NCBI GenBank assembly: GCA_964638775.1
Contig: CAZWZH010000051.1
Coordinates: 1-57,917 of the forward strand
Direction: 5' to 3'
From: Azophilus sp964638775
Lineage (GTDB): Bacteria > Pseudomonadota > Gammaproteobacteria > Pseudomonadales > Azotimanducaceae
Length of the DNA: 57,917 nucleotides
Both the position numbers and the translations under genes were made by a program. Numbering within the stretch: position 1 is the first letter of the stretch; each line of letters begins with the position of its first letter. Of the stretch, positions 50,676 to 57,917 are shown piece after piece. The notes below the pieces were generated by a model that was given only the letters and a program-made list of their open reading frames with translations, was not told where the DNA came from and did no database searches.

Positions 50676-52802
50676 GTGCAGAGGTCCCGACTGCTGTTGC
50701 GTCGTGTTGCGCCTGCGGTTCTGCTGGCCGTACTGGTTGCGGCCTGCGGCGGCGGAGGCGACTCCGCCCCGAGAAATGTCAGTCCCTCGGTAGGGGCACT
50801 GGACGACCGGGTGCTGGCCGTCGGTGATGAGATGCGGGTCCAGGTTTCGGTGACGGACGCCGACGCGGCCGATACACACACCCTCGAGGCCACTTCGAGT
50901 GATCCGGACGTGGTCTCCGTAACGGTAACCGGCACGACACTCGTCCTTTCCGGGCGAGCAGTGGGCTCGGCCACCATCACCGTCTCCGCACGTGACAGCA
51001 GCGGCGCCGCCAATGCCGATTCCCCGTCGGTGACGTTTACCGTTACCGTAGAGGAGGCAAATGCGCGTCCATCGATTGCCGACATTCCGGATCAGAGGCT
51101 CGAGGCGGGCGAAACCGCGGAAATCGAGATATCCGTGACGGATGAAGACGCGGGCGACACGCATAGCATCGAGGCAACCGCCAGCGCCGAAGGCATCGTG
51201 GAAGTTTCGCTTGCCGACGGATCGCTCTGGCTGACGGGCCTGGCAAACGGCACCGTCGAAGTCACCGTCGTCGTCCGGGACGACAGCGGCGCCGGCAATG
51301 CGGAATCCGAGCCGGTGACATTCACGGTCACCGTCGAGGGCGGCTGGGTCGAAGGGGTGTTCGAACCGGCCGAAAGGTTCAAGAACTACTGCGCCAATCC
51401 CCGCCAGGGCGACCCCCTTGCCGGGGAGACCTTCCCGGACCTTCCCGGAGCGACCCTGGACGAGAACAACTGGCTCCGGTCCTGGAGTAACGACACCTAT
51501 CTCTGGTACGACGAGATCGTGGATCGGAATCCGGCCCTGTATGACACCCCGGAATATTTCGACCTGTTGAGGACCACCGAAAGAACGGCGTCCGGCAATC
51601 TGAAAGACCGCTTTCATTTCACGTATCCGACCGATGTGTGGGAATCCTTCAGCCGCACTGGCGCCTCGTTCGGTTACGGTGCCCGGATCGTGCTGTTGAG
51701 CACGCGTCCACCTCGGGAGGCGGTGGTCGCTTTCACCGAACCGGGCTCCTCCGCCGACTTGGCGGGACTGGCGCGGGGTACGCGCATTCTGAAGATCGAC
51801 GGCGTGGACCTGGTGCATGGGTCCGACGTCGACACACTGAACGCCGGATTGTTTCCGTCCGAGGCAGGCGAGACGCACGAATTCGAAGTGCAGGGGCGGG
51901 ATGACGACCAACCCCGCACCGTGACCCTCAGGGCCGATGTCGTGATGTCCGACCCCGTGCAGCACGTCCGCGTGCTCGAGACCGACAGCGGGCCCGTTGG
52001 ATACCTGCTGTTCAACGATTTCATCGCCACGGCTGAACGCGAACTCATCGATGCCGTCGAAGACCTGTCCACACGGGGAATCACGGACCTCGTGCTGGAT
52101 CTGCGCTATAACGGCGGCGGTTTCCTCGATATCGCCAGCCAGCTCGGGTTCATGATCGCCGGCCCTTCGGCGGCACAGGGCCGGGTATTCGAAGAACTGC
52201 AGTTCAACGACAAGCACCGGGTATTCGATCCCGTTACCGGCCGCCGCTTGCAGCCCCTGCTGTTCCATACGACCTCGGTGGGTTTCACCGTCCCCAGTGG
52301 GCGCGACCTCCCCAGCATGAACCTGCCGCGGGTGTTCGTGCTCACCGGTCCGGACACCTGCTCTGCGAGCGAATCGGTCATCAACGGCTTGCGCGGCATC
52401 GACGTCGAAGTCGTCCAGGTCGGCTCCACCACCTGCGGCAAGCCCTACGGGTTCTACGCGACCGACAACTGTGGGACGACTTACTTCACGGTGCAGTTCC
52501 GTGGCATCAATGCCAAGGGTTTCGGTGACTTCTCCGACGGATTCTCGCCCGCCAACGTAGCCGGGGTGGAGGGAATCGAAGTGCCCGGCTGCTCCGTGGC
52601 TGACGACTTTGAACATGGTTTCGCGGACCCGGAGGAAGCCCGCTTGCAGGCCGCATTGCGCTATCGCATGGACGGCACCTGCCCGGCGCCAACCGGCGTT
52701 GGCGACAAGCAGCGCGTTACGGGAATCGAAAGAAAGTCTCTGGAAGTTGGGACCCCGCTCGATGCCAGTCCCGGCCTGAAGGTGATAAGGCCGGATCGAT
52801 AA
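50676..52802 (+). CDS. S41 family peptidase, lipoprotein with two cadherin/Ig-like domains and a PDZ domain
   Basis: 708 residues from GTG 50676, which follows GGAGGT by six bases; an ATG at 50643 lacks such a site. The lipobox LVAAC gives C24 as the lipid anchor. Residues about 30-125 and 126-225 are two tandem immunoglobulin-like beta domains ending in VTFTVTVE, repeated. A PDZ-like segment (TEPGSSADLAGLARGTRILKI) precedes the peptidase domain with the SASE motif at residues 563-566 that holds the nucleophile serine, and DLRYNGGG. S41 peptidases cut C-termini of proteins; this one is placed in the periplasm or outer membrane. It is divergent from DUF3300. Confidence 0.85.
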   Translation: MQRSRLLLRRVAPAVLLAVLVAACGGGGDSAPRNVSPSVGALDDRVLAVGDEMRVQVSVTDADAADTHTLEATSSDPDVVSVTVTGTTLVLSGRAVGSATITVSARDSSGAANADSPSVTFTVTVEEANARPSIADIPDQRLEAGETAEIEISVTDEDAGDTHSIEATASAEGIVEVSLADGSLWLTGLANGTVEVTVVVRDDSGAGNAESEPVTFTVTVEGGWVEGVFEPAERFKNYCANPRQGDPLAGETFPDLPGATLDENNWLRSWSNDTYLWYDEIVDRNPALYDTPEYFDLLRTTERTASGNLKDRFHFTYPTDVWESFSRTGASFGYGARIVLLSTRPPREAVVAFTEPGSSADLAGLARGTRILKIDGVDLVHGSDVDTLNAGLFPSEAGETHEFEVQGRDDDQPRTVTLRADVVMSDPVQHVRVLETDSGPVGYLLFNDFIATAERELIDAVEDLSTRGITDLVLDLRYNGGGFLDIASQLGFMIAGPSAAQGRVFEELQFNDKHRVFDPVTGRRLQPLLFHTTSVGFTVPSGRDLPSMNLPRVFVLTGPDTCSASESVINGLRGIDVEVVQVGSTTCGKPYGFYATDNCGTTYFTVQFRGINAKGFGDFSDGFSPANVAGVEGIEVPGCSVADDFEHGFADPEEARLQAALRYRMDGTCPAPTGVGDKQRVTGIERKSLEVGTPLDASPGLKVIRPDR

Positions 52803-52943
52803 GGGACGGAAATCGAAGGCCCGAAAGTCAGGCGACGTTTTACCTCTTTGATTTGCTGCCACAATTTGCCGCCACCGTCAGCGGACTCGTCCGGCTACCC
52901 GGGTTTCCGAACGTGCAGCAAGCAGAGAAAACACCCGTCGTGT

Positions 52944-52965
52944 CCCGGGTCTCCCGGGTTTTTTT
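52944..52965 (+). terminator. Intrinsic terminator, CCCGGG-TCT-CCCGGG-T7
   Basis: CCCGGG at 52944-52949 and 52953-52958 pair around TCT, followed by seven T at 52959-52965. It lies 142 bases after the S41 stop and 61 bases before leuC. ACCCG (52933-52937) could pair instead with CGGGT, giving an alternative structure, so an attenuator role is possible. Confidence 0.75.
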
Positions 52966-53025
52966 CTGTTGGCGGCGGCTCTACACTGCGCACCCTGCTT
53001 TCTTCGGGCATGCTCAGGGCGCACC

Positions 53026-54435
53026 GTGCCAACGCTATACGACAGGATCTGGGCCGATCACTACGCCGGGACCCGTTCGGACGGGGAGGGTCTGCTTTAC
53101 ATCGACCGTCACCTGGTCCACGAGGTCACGTCCCCACAGGCGTTTGAAGGCCTGCGCATTGCCGGCCGCAAGCTGTGGCGAACCCGGGCCAATCTGGCGA
53201 CGCCGGACCACAACGTACCCACGGAAAGCCGTGCAGCCGGCATAGCAGGCATCACCGACCCCGTGGCGCGGGAGCAGGTGATCACCCTCGATGACAATTG
53301 CAGGCAGCATGGTGTCACGCAGTTCGACATCCACGACGTCCGCCAGGGCATCGTGCACGTCATCGGGCCGGAGCAGGGTGCGACACTGCCGGGCATGACC
53401 ATCGTCTGCGGCGACTCCCATACCTCCACGCACGGCGCGCTTGCGGCCCTTGCCCAAGGGATCGGAACCTCGGAAGTCGAACACGTCATGGCAACCCAGT
53501 GCCTTGCCCAGAGAAAGGCAAGGAACATGGCGGTGCGCGTGGCGGGAACCCTCCCTGACGGCGTCTACGCGAAGGACCTGGCTCTCGCGCTGATCGGGCG
53601 TATCGGCACCGGCGGCGCAACCGGGTACACCATCGAGTTCATGGGCCCCGCCGTCGATGCGCTGTCGATGGAAGCGCGGATGACGCTGTGCAACATGGCG
53701 ATCGAAGCCGGCGCCAGGGCCGGAATGGTGGCTGTTGACGACCGAACCCTGGAATACGTGCATGGACGGCCGATGGCGCCCACGGGCTCTGATTGGGATG
53801 CGGCGGAAAGCTACTGGCGCACCCTGGTGAGCGATGCGGACGCGGCCTGGGACAGCGAAGTAGTCCTCGATGCCGCAGACGTGGCGCCCCAGGTCACCTG
53901 GGGGACATCTCCGGAAATGGTCGTTCCGGTGGACGGCAGCGCCCCGGACCCCGCGGGCGCACCGAGCCAACTCGCGGCCGACAGCATCGAGCGGGCCCTG
54001 GGTTACATGGGGCTTGTCCCGAATCAGCCTGTCCGGGAAATCGAACTCGACCGTGTGTTCATCGGCTCCTGTACGAACTCCCGTCTCGAGGATCTCCGCA
54101 TTGCAGCCCGGGTCGTCGCGGGCAGGCAGGTGGCCAAAAGCGTCAAGCAAGCCCTTGTGGTACCCGGCTCCGGCCTCGTCAAGCAGGCCGCGGAGCGGGA
54201 GGGGCTCGACCGGGTATTCACCGAGGCCGGGTTCGAATGGCGGGACGCGGGTTGCTCCATGTGCCTGGGAATGAACCCGGACCGTCTGCTGCCCGGCGAG
54301 CATTGCGCCTCAACGTCGAACCGCAACTTCGAGGGACGGCAGGGATATCGGGGCCGCACTCATCTGGTCAGCCCGGCCATGGCGGCGGCGGCAGCGGTGG
54401 CGGGGCATTTCGTCGATGTTCGGGAGTTGTTGTGA
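53026..54435 (+). CDS. leuC: 3-isopropylmalate dehydratase large subunit
   Basis: 469 residues from GTG 53026, close to the 466 of the E. coli enzyme. The aconitase-fold [4Fe-4S] ligands are the cysteines of FIGSCTNSRLEDLR and SMCLGMNPDRLL, and GDSHTSTHGALAALAQGIGTSE is the classic active-site block. With LeuD it isomerises 2-isopropylmalate to 3-isopropylmalate in leucine synthesis. Its stop overlaps the leuD start. Confidence 0.97.
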   Translation: MPTLYDRIWADHYAGTRSDGEGLLYIDRHLVHEVTSPQAFEGLRIAGRKLWRTRANLATPDHNVPTESRAAGIAGITDPVAREQVITLDDNCRQHGVTQFDIHDVRQGIVHVIGPEQGATLPGMTIVCGDSHTSTHGALAALAQGIGTSEVEHVMATQCLAQRKARNMAVRVAGTLPDGVYAKDLALALIGRIGTGGATGYTIEFMGPAVDALSMEARMTLCNMAIEAGARAGMVAVDDRTLEYVHGRPMAPTGSDWDAAESYWRTLVSDADAAWDSEVVLDAADVAPQVTWGTSPEMVVPVDGSAPDPAGAPSQLAADSIERALGYMGLVPNQPVREIELDRVFIGSCTNSRLEDLRIAARVVAGRQVAKSVKQALVVPGSGLVKQAAEREGLDRVFTEAGFEWRDAGCSMCLGMNPDRLLPGEHCASTSNRNFEGRQGYRGRTHLVSPAMAAAAAVAGHFVDVRELL

Positions 54436-55070
54436 AAGCGTTTACCGTCGAGACCGGGCTGGTTGCACCGTTGGACCGTGCCAACGTCGATACCGACCAG
54501 ATAATCCCGAAGCAGTTCCTGAAGTCCATCAGGCGCACAGGATTTGGCGATTACCTTTTCGATGCGTGGCGATTCCAGGATGAAGGAGATGTGGGGATTC
54601 GCCTGGAAGACAGGCAGCCGAATCCCGAATTTGTTTTGAACCTGCCCCGATACTCCGGCGCGGCCATTCTGCTTGCCCGTGATAATTTCGGTTGTGGCTC
54701 CAGCCGTGAGCATGCGGTCTGGGCATTGCTGGAGTACGGGTTTCGTGCGGTAATTGCGCCCGGGTTTGCCGATATCTTCTTCAATAACTGCTTTAAGAAT
54801 GGATTGTTACCGGTTGTTATTGAAGAAGTTAATGTAGATCATCTTTTTTATCTCGTCGCAAGCAACGAGGGCTTCGGGCTGACGGTCGACCTGCCGCGCC
54901 AATGTATCCGCCTCCCGGACGGCGAGACCCTGAGTTTCGAAATTGATGCCATGCGCAAGCAGAAGATGCTCGACGGGCTCGATGACATCGGCCTGACCCT
55001 CGCCCACGCGCCGGAGATCCGCGAATTCGAGCGCACCTACTACCGGCGCCGGTCATGGCTCGAGCAATGA
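54432..55070 (+). CDS. leuD: 3-isopropylmalate dehydratase small subunit
   Basis: 212 residues from GTG 54432, overlapping the leuC stop by four bases; GGAG lies upstream. The family motifs LDRANVDTDQIIPKQFLKS and DNFGCGSSREHAVWALL are intact. It forms the swivelling domain of the dehydratase. The codons run lower in GC in a middle segment (54770-54860), but the protein is normal. Confidence 0.97.
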   Translation: MKAFTVETGLVAPLDRANVDTDQIIPKQFLKSIRRTGFGDYLFDAWRFQDEGDVGIRLEDRQPNPEFVLNLPRYSGAAILLARDNFGCGSSREHAVWALLEYGFRAVIAPGFADIFFNNCFKNGLLPVVIEEVNVDHLFYLVASNEGFGLTVDLPRQCIRLPDGETLSFEIDAMRKQKMLDGLDDIGLTLAHAPEIREFERTYYRRRSWLEQ

Positions 55071-55111
55071 ATATCGAACCGCGGGCATCCTGCCCATAGC
55101 GGAAAGCTCCC

Positions 55112-56227
55112 ATGGCGAATCCGAAAAACATCCTGATCCTCGACGGCGACGGTATCGGCCCGGAGGTTGCCCCGGTGGCAGTGGACGCGCTGCGCCTGGT
55201 CCTTGACAGCGTGAATATTGAAATGCGACTGGATTACGGGTTGATCGGCGGCCGCGCCATCGACGAGACCGGCAGCCCGCTTCCCGAGGAAACCCTGGCG
55301 AAGGCGCAGGCGGCAGACGCCATCCTGCTGGGGGCTGTAGGCGGCCCGCGCTGGGAGCAACTGTCGATGGCGCAACGCCCGGAGAAGGGCCTCCTGGGGC
55401 TGCGCTACGGCCTGGAACTGTTCGCGAACCTGCGCCCGGCGATGTTGTTCGAACCGCTGGCCCATGCCTCATCACTGAAATCCGAGCGGGTGTCCGGCCT
55501 CGATATCCTGATCGTCAGGGAACTTACCGGCGGCATTTATTTCGGCGAGCCGCGCGGCGTCAGCATGGATGAGAACGAGCGGGTCGGGGTGAACACCTAC
55601 ATCTACCGGGAACACGAGATCGAGCGCATCGCCCGGGTCGCCTTCGAACTCGCGGGCAGGCGAGGGGGCAGGCTCTGCTCGGTCGACAAAGCCAACGTTC
55701 TGGAAGTCACGCAACTCTGGCGGGACGTGGTCAATGAGGTGGCGTCCGACTACCCCGACGTGCAGCTCTCGCACCTGTACGTCGACAATGCCGGCATGCA
55801 ACTGGTGCGCGATCCGAAGCAATTCGACGTGATCGTCACCGGCAACATGTTCGGGGACATTCTCTCGGACGTGGCGGCGATGCTCACCGGCTCCCTGGGC
55901 ATGCTGCCCTCGGCGTCGCTGGCCGCTTCGGGCAAGGGCCTCTACGAACCGGTGCACGGCTCGGCCCCCGACATCGCCGGCCAGGACCGCGCCAATCCGC
56001 TGGCCATGGTACTGTCGGCGGCGATGCTGTGCCGCTACAGCCTCGATGCCCCGGGCGCCGGGGCGGCCATAGAGTCTGCCGTCGGGCGCGTGCTCGACAG
56101 GGGGCTCAGAACCGCGGACATTGCCGGAGCCCAGGTCGCAACAAACGGCATCGAATTGGTGGGCACCCGTGCAATGGGTGAGGCCCTGCTCGCGGAACTG
56201 ACGGACGTGCTGAAGGAGGCGGAGTGA
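55112..56227 (+). CDS. leuB: 3-isopropylmalate dehydrogenase
   Basis: 371 residues. NAD-dependent oxidative decarboxylation of 3-isopropylmalate. Motifs ILDGDGIGPEVAP, LLGAVGGPRWEQL, REHEIERIARVAFELA and DAMTGSLGMLPSASL-type segment in LTGSLGMLPSASLAASGKG are present, with the metal-binding DNAGMQLV aspartate. Starts 42 bases after leuD. leuA is absent, as in many genomes where it stands elsewhere. Confidence 0.97.
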   Translation: MANPKNILILDGDGIGPEVAPVAVDALRLVLDSVNIEMRLDYGLIGGRAIDETGSPLPEETLAKAQAADAILLGAVGGPRWEQLSMAQRPEKGLLGLRYGLELFANLRPAMLFEPLAHASSLKSERVSGLDILIVRELTGGIYFGEPRGVSMDENERVGVNTYIYREHEIERIARVAFELAGRRGGRLCSVDKANVLEVTQLWRDVVNEVASDYPDVQLSHLYVDNAGMQLVRDPKQFDVIVTGNMFGDILSDVAAMLTGSLGMLPSASLAASGKGLYEPVHGSAPDIAGQDRANPLAMVLSAAMLCRYSLDAPGAGAAIESAVGRVLDRGLRTADIAGAQVATNGIELVGTRAMGEALLAELTDVLKEAE

Positions 56228-57249
56228 GCGCGGGACCGGTAAATGTCGCCATCGCGGGCGCCACAGGCGCTGTCGGCGAGACATTGGTGGAGATCCTGGA
56301 GGATCGCGGGTTCCCCGTCGGGCGGCTGTTCCTGCTCGCGAGCGAACGCTCCGAGGGGAAGCGTTTCCGGTTTTGCGGCGAGACGGTCATGGTCCAGCGT
56401 CTCGATCGGTTCGACTTCGAAGAGGCACAGGTCGGCTTTTTCTCCGCGGGTGGCGCGGTCTCCGCGGAATTCGCGCCGAGGGCCGCCGCCGCCGGTTGCG
56501 TGGTGATCGACAATACCTCGCAGTTCCGCTACGACGACGACATTCCGTTGATCGTGCCGGAGGTCAACCCGCATCGCCTGGTCGAATACGCAAACCGCAA
56601 CATCGTTGCCAATCCGAACTGCTCAACCATCCAGATGGTCGTGGCACTCAAGCCGATTCACGATGCCGTGGGTGTCGAGCGGATCAATGTGGCCACCTAC
56701 CAGGCCGTTTCCGGCGCCGGGGCCGGCGGCGTGAGGGAGCTTGCCGGGCAGACCGCCAACCTGTTGAACGCCAAGCCCATCGAATCCACCGTGGCGCCCG
56801 TGCAGATCGCCTTCAACGCGATCCCGCAGATCGATTCGTTCCAGGAGAACGGCTTCACCAAGGAAGAGATGAAGATGGTCTGGGAGACGCGGAAGATCTT
56901 CGAGGACGACAGCATCGGGGTCAATCCGACGTGCGTGCGCATCCCGGTCTTCTACGGTCATTCGGAAGCGGTGCACATCGAGACCCGGGCGCCGATCACG
57001 GTGGCGGAAGCCCGCGCACTGCTTTCCGAAGCGCCGGGAGTGATATTGCGGGACGACGCTGCGCCCGGCGGCTATCCGACGCCTGCATTGGACGGGTCGG
57101 GCAACGACGCCGTCTACGTGGGGCGCGTCCGGCAGGACTTTTCCCATCCCCACGGGCTCAACCTGTGGGTAGTATCCGACAACGTCCGCAAGGGCGCCGC
57201 GCTGAACAGCGTGCAGATCGCCGAGGGACTGCTGCCGCTGCTTGAATAG
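56224..57249 (+). CDS. asd: Aspartate-semialdehyde dehydrogenase
   Basis: 341 residues from GTG 56224, overlapping the leuB stop and preceded by AAGGAGG. The catalytic cysteine is C133 in IVANPNCSTIQMV; GATGAVGETLVEILEDR is the NADP-binding loop and the histidine-containing PVFYGHSEAVHIET follows. It makes aspartate semialdehyde for lysine, threonine and methionine. leuCDB-asd is a common order in gammaproteobacteria. Confidence 0.97.
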   Translation: MSAGPVNVAIAGATGAVGETLVEILEDRGFPVGRLFLLASERSEGKRFRFCGETVMVQRLDRFDFEEAQVGFFSAGGAVSAEFAPRAAAAGCVVIDNTSQFRYDDDIPLIVPEVNPHRLVEYANRNIVANPNCSTIQMVVALKPIHDAVGVERINVATYQAVSGAGAGGVRELAGQTANLLNAKPIESTVAPVQIAFNAIPQIDSFQENGFTKEEMKMVWETRKIFEDDSIGVNPTCVRIPVFYGHSEAVHIETRAPITVAEARALLSEAPGVILRDDAAPGGYPTPALDGSGNDAVYVGRVRQDFSHPHGLNLWVVSDNVRKGAALNSVQIAEGLLPLLE

Positions 57250-57298
57250 GGAACGAACCGATGGTCGATGTTTGTCGTGTTGACAGGCCCCAGGGCGC

Positions 57299-57901
57299 GT
57301 GAACTTCGACGGGCTGCTACGCGATCTGGGCGCCGTTCGGTATTCGACCTTGCGCGAGAAAGTGCTCACCCTCGACGCCGGAACCTGGCGGGAGAACCTG
57401 GTCCGGCAGGAGTCTTTCGATGTGCACAAACAGACGGAATCCGTGGTTCTGCTGTTCATCGAGATCGATGAGTGGCCGCGCATCGTGGTCAAGCGGGAAG
57501 CCGGGTGGAAGCATCTCGGGGCAGCGGCCATGACGCTGGCGGACGACGTGGTGGACGCGCACTTCGCGCCGGGCGGGGTGGTCGCTCGCGCCGTGATCGC
57601 CCGCGTCGGGCCCGGGGCGCGGATCATGCCGCACACCGATACGCATCCGTCGTTCCATTGCGGTCACCGGGTGCACATCCCCCTGGCCACCAATCCCAGG
57701 GTGCGTTTCACCATCGCCGGCAAACCGTTCTGCCTGGAGGAAGGGCACGCCTACGAGATCAACAATCAGAAACCCCATTCCGTCATGAACAATAGCCGGG
57801 CTGGCCGCATCCACTTCATATTCGACTATGTCCCGCCCGGACGCTTCCGGGAGTCCGGCGATGGGCACCGGGTTGCCGAATCCGAAGGATGCCCCGCATG
57901 A
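57299..57901 (+). CDS. Aspartyl/asparaginyl beta-hydroxylase-like Fe(II)/2-oxoglutarate oxygenase
   Basis: 200 residues from GTG 57299, AGGG just upstream. The Fe site is in MPHTDTHPSFHCGHRVHIPL, with H-x-D and the later histidine in NNQKPHSVMNNS. The family hydroxylates aspartate or asparagine residues or small molecules. It follows asd by 49 bases on the same strand, a place where fimV is common in relatives. It ends at the right edge and overlaps a possible next start. Confidence 0.8.
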   Translation: MNFDGLLRDLGAVRYSTLREKVLTLDAGTWRENLVRQESFDVHKQTESVVLLFIEIDEWPRIVVKREAGWKHLGAAAMTLADDVVDAHFAPGGVVARAVIARVGPGARIMPHTDTHPSFHCGHRVHIPLATNPRVRFTIAGKPFCLEEGHAYEINNQKPHSVMNNSRAGRIHFIFDYVPPGRFRESGDGHRVAESEGCPA

Positions 57902-57917
57902 GTTCCGAGCGCCGGGA
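57898..57917 (+). CDS. Possible 5' end of the next gene (partial)
   Basis: ATG 57898 overlaps the stop of the hydroxylase-like gene (ATGA) and opens MSSERR before the window ends. Coupled starts of this kind are common here, but six codons cannot support a call. Confidence 0.25.

Noticed and set aside
48371..51085. A 904-codon open frame extending the DUF3300 gene to 51085
   Set aside because: The extra part is antisense to the S41 lipoprotein start and has no signal peptide; the signal peptide found near 50240 sets a later start.
1..57917. CRISPR arrays, prophage, transposons, tRNA or rRNA genes
   Set aside because: No regularly spaced repeats, integrase, transposase, tRNA cloverleaf or rRNA stretch could be recognised in any intergenic region.

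Overview
The window is about 58 kb of GC-rich chromosome that looks like a marine or soil gammaproteobacterium. The signs are a complete 13-gene nuo operon with fused nuoCD, a leuC-leuD-leuB-asd block, a PutA without a visible DNA-binding head, two TonB-dependent receptors and a CYP153-type P450. I see no rRNA, tRNA, CRISPR array, transposase or integrase, so most of it reads as stable chromosome with a catabolic, aerobic lifestyle.

Layout. 1-7.4 kb: catabolic genes (CYP153-like P450, CoA-transferase, VOC protein, PhyH dioxygenase, thiolase, 2-hydroxyacid dehydrogenase), an Ala/Glu-rich lipoprotein and a second VOC protein. 7.4-7.8 kb: a structured non-coding patch with a very strong Shine-Dalgarno, a 10-codon ORF and two hairpins. 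7.8-13.9 kb: histidine phosphatase, MarR regulator, HpaB-like monooxygenase, HDAC-like deacetylase, OsmC, DUF1801 protein, a long inverted repeat and a CurA-like reductase. 14.0-28.7 kb: nuoABCDEFGHIJKLMN. 28.8-31.5 kb: an acyl-CoA dehydrogenase plus an APH-fold kinase, resembling a split ACAD10/11 or LvaA/LvaC pair. 31.5-35.9 kb (minus strand): putA, a thioredoxin-fold redoxin and an iodotyrosine-deiodinase-like flavoprotein. 36.0-37.8 kb: an orphan 574-residue protein. 37.9-48.4 kb: hydantoinase/oxoprolinase HyuA-HyuB divergent from TonB receptor, XRE-cupin regulator, cupin, second TonB receptor and glutathione transferase. 48.4-52.8 kb: a DUF3300 protein divergent from an S41 lipoprotein peptidase. 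53.0-57.9 kb: leuCDB, asd and an Asp/Asn hydroxylase-like protein.

The strongest unusual signal is the redoxin at 32220-32693 on the minus strand. A single in-frame TGA sits exactly where the catalytic cysteine of the W-C-P-F-C motif belongs, the frame stays open and family-like after it, and a hairpin starts three bases downstream with an apical G-U-U loop that uses a rare TTA codon. This is what a bacterial selenocysteine insertion site looks like, so I call it a candidate selenoprotein. The selenocysteine machinery itself is not in the window.

Other observations worth checking are the paired perfect palindromes over the hyuA/TonB divergent promoter, the split 4-hydroxyacyl-CoA kinase/dehydrogenase pair, EF-hand loops inside a TonB receptor, the orphan effector-like protein, and the mini-ORF/hairpin locus near 7.7 kb. 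All calls rest on reading the sequence and on memory of the families; no search was run.
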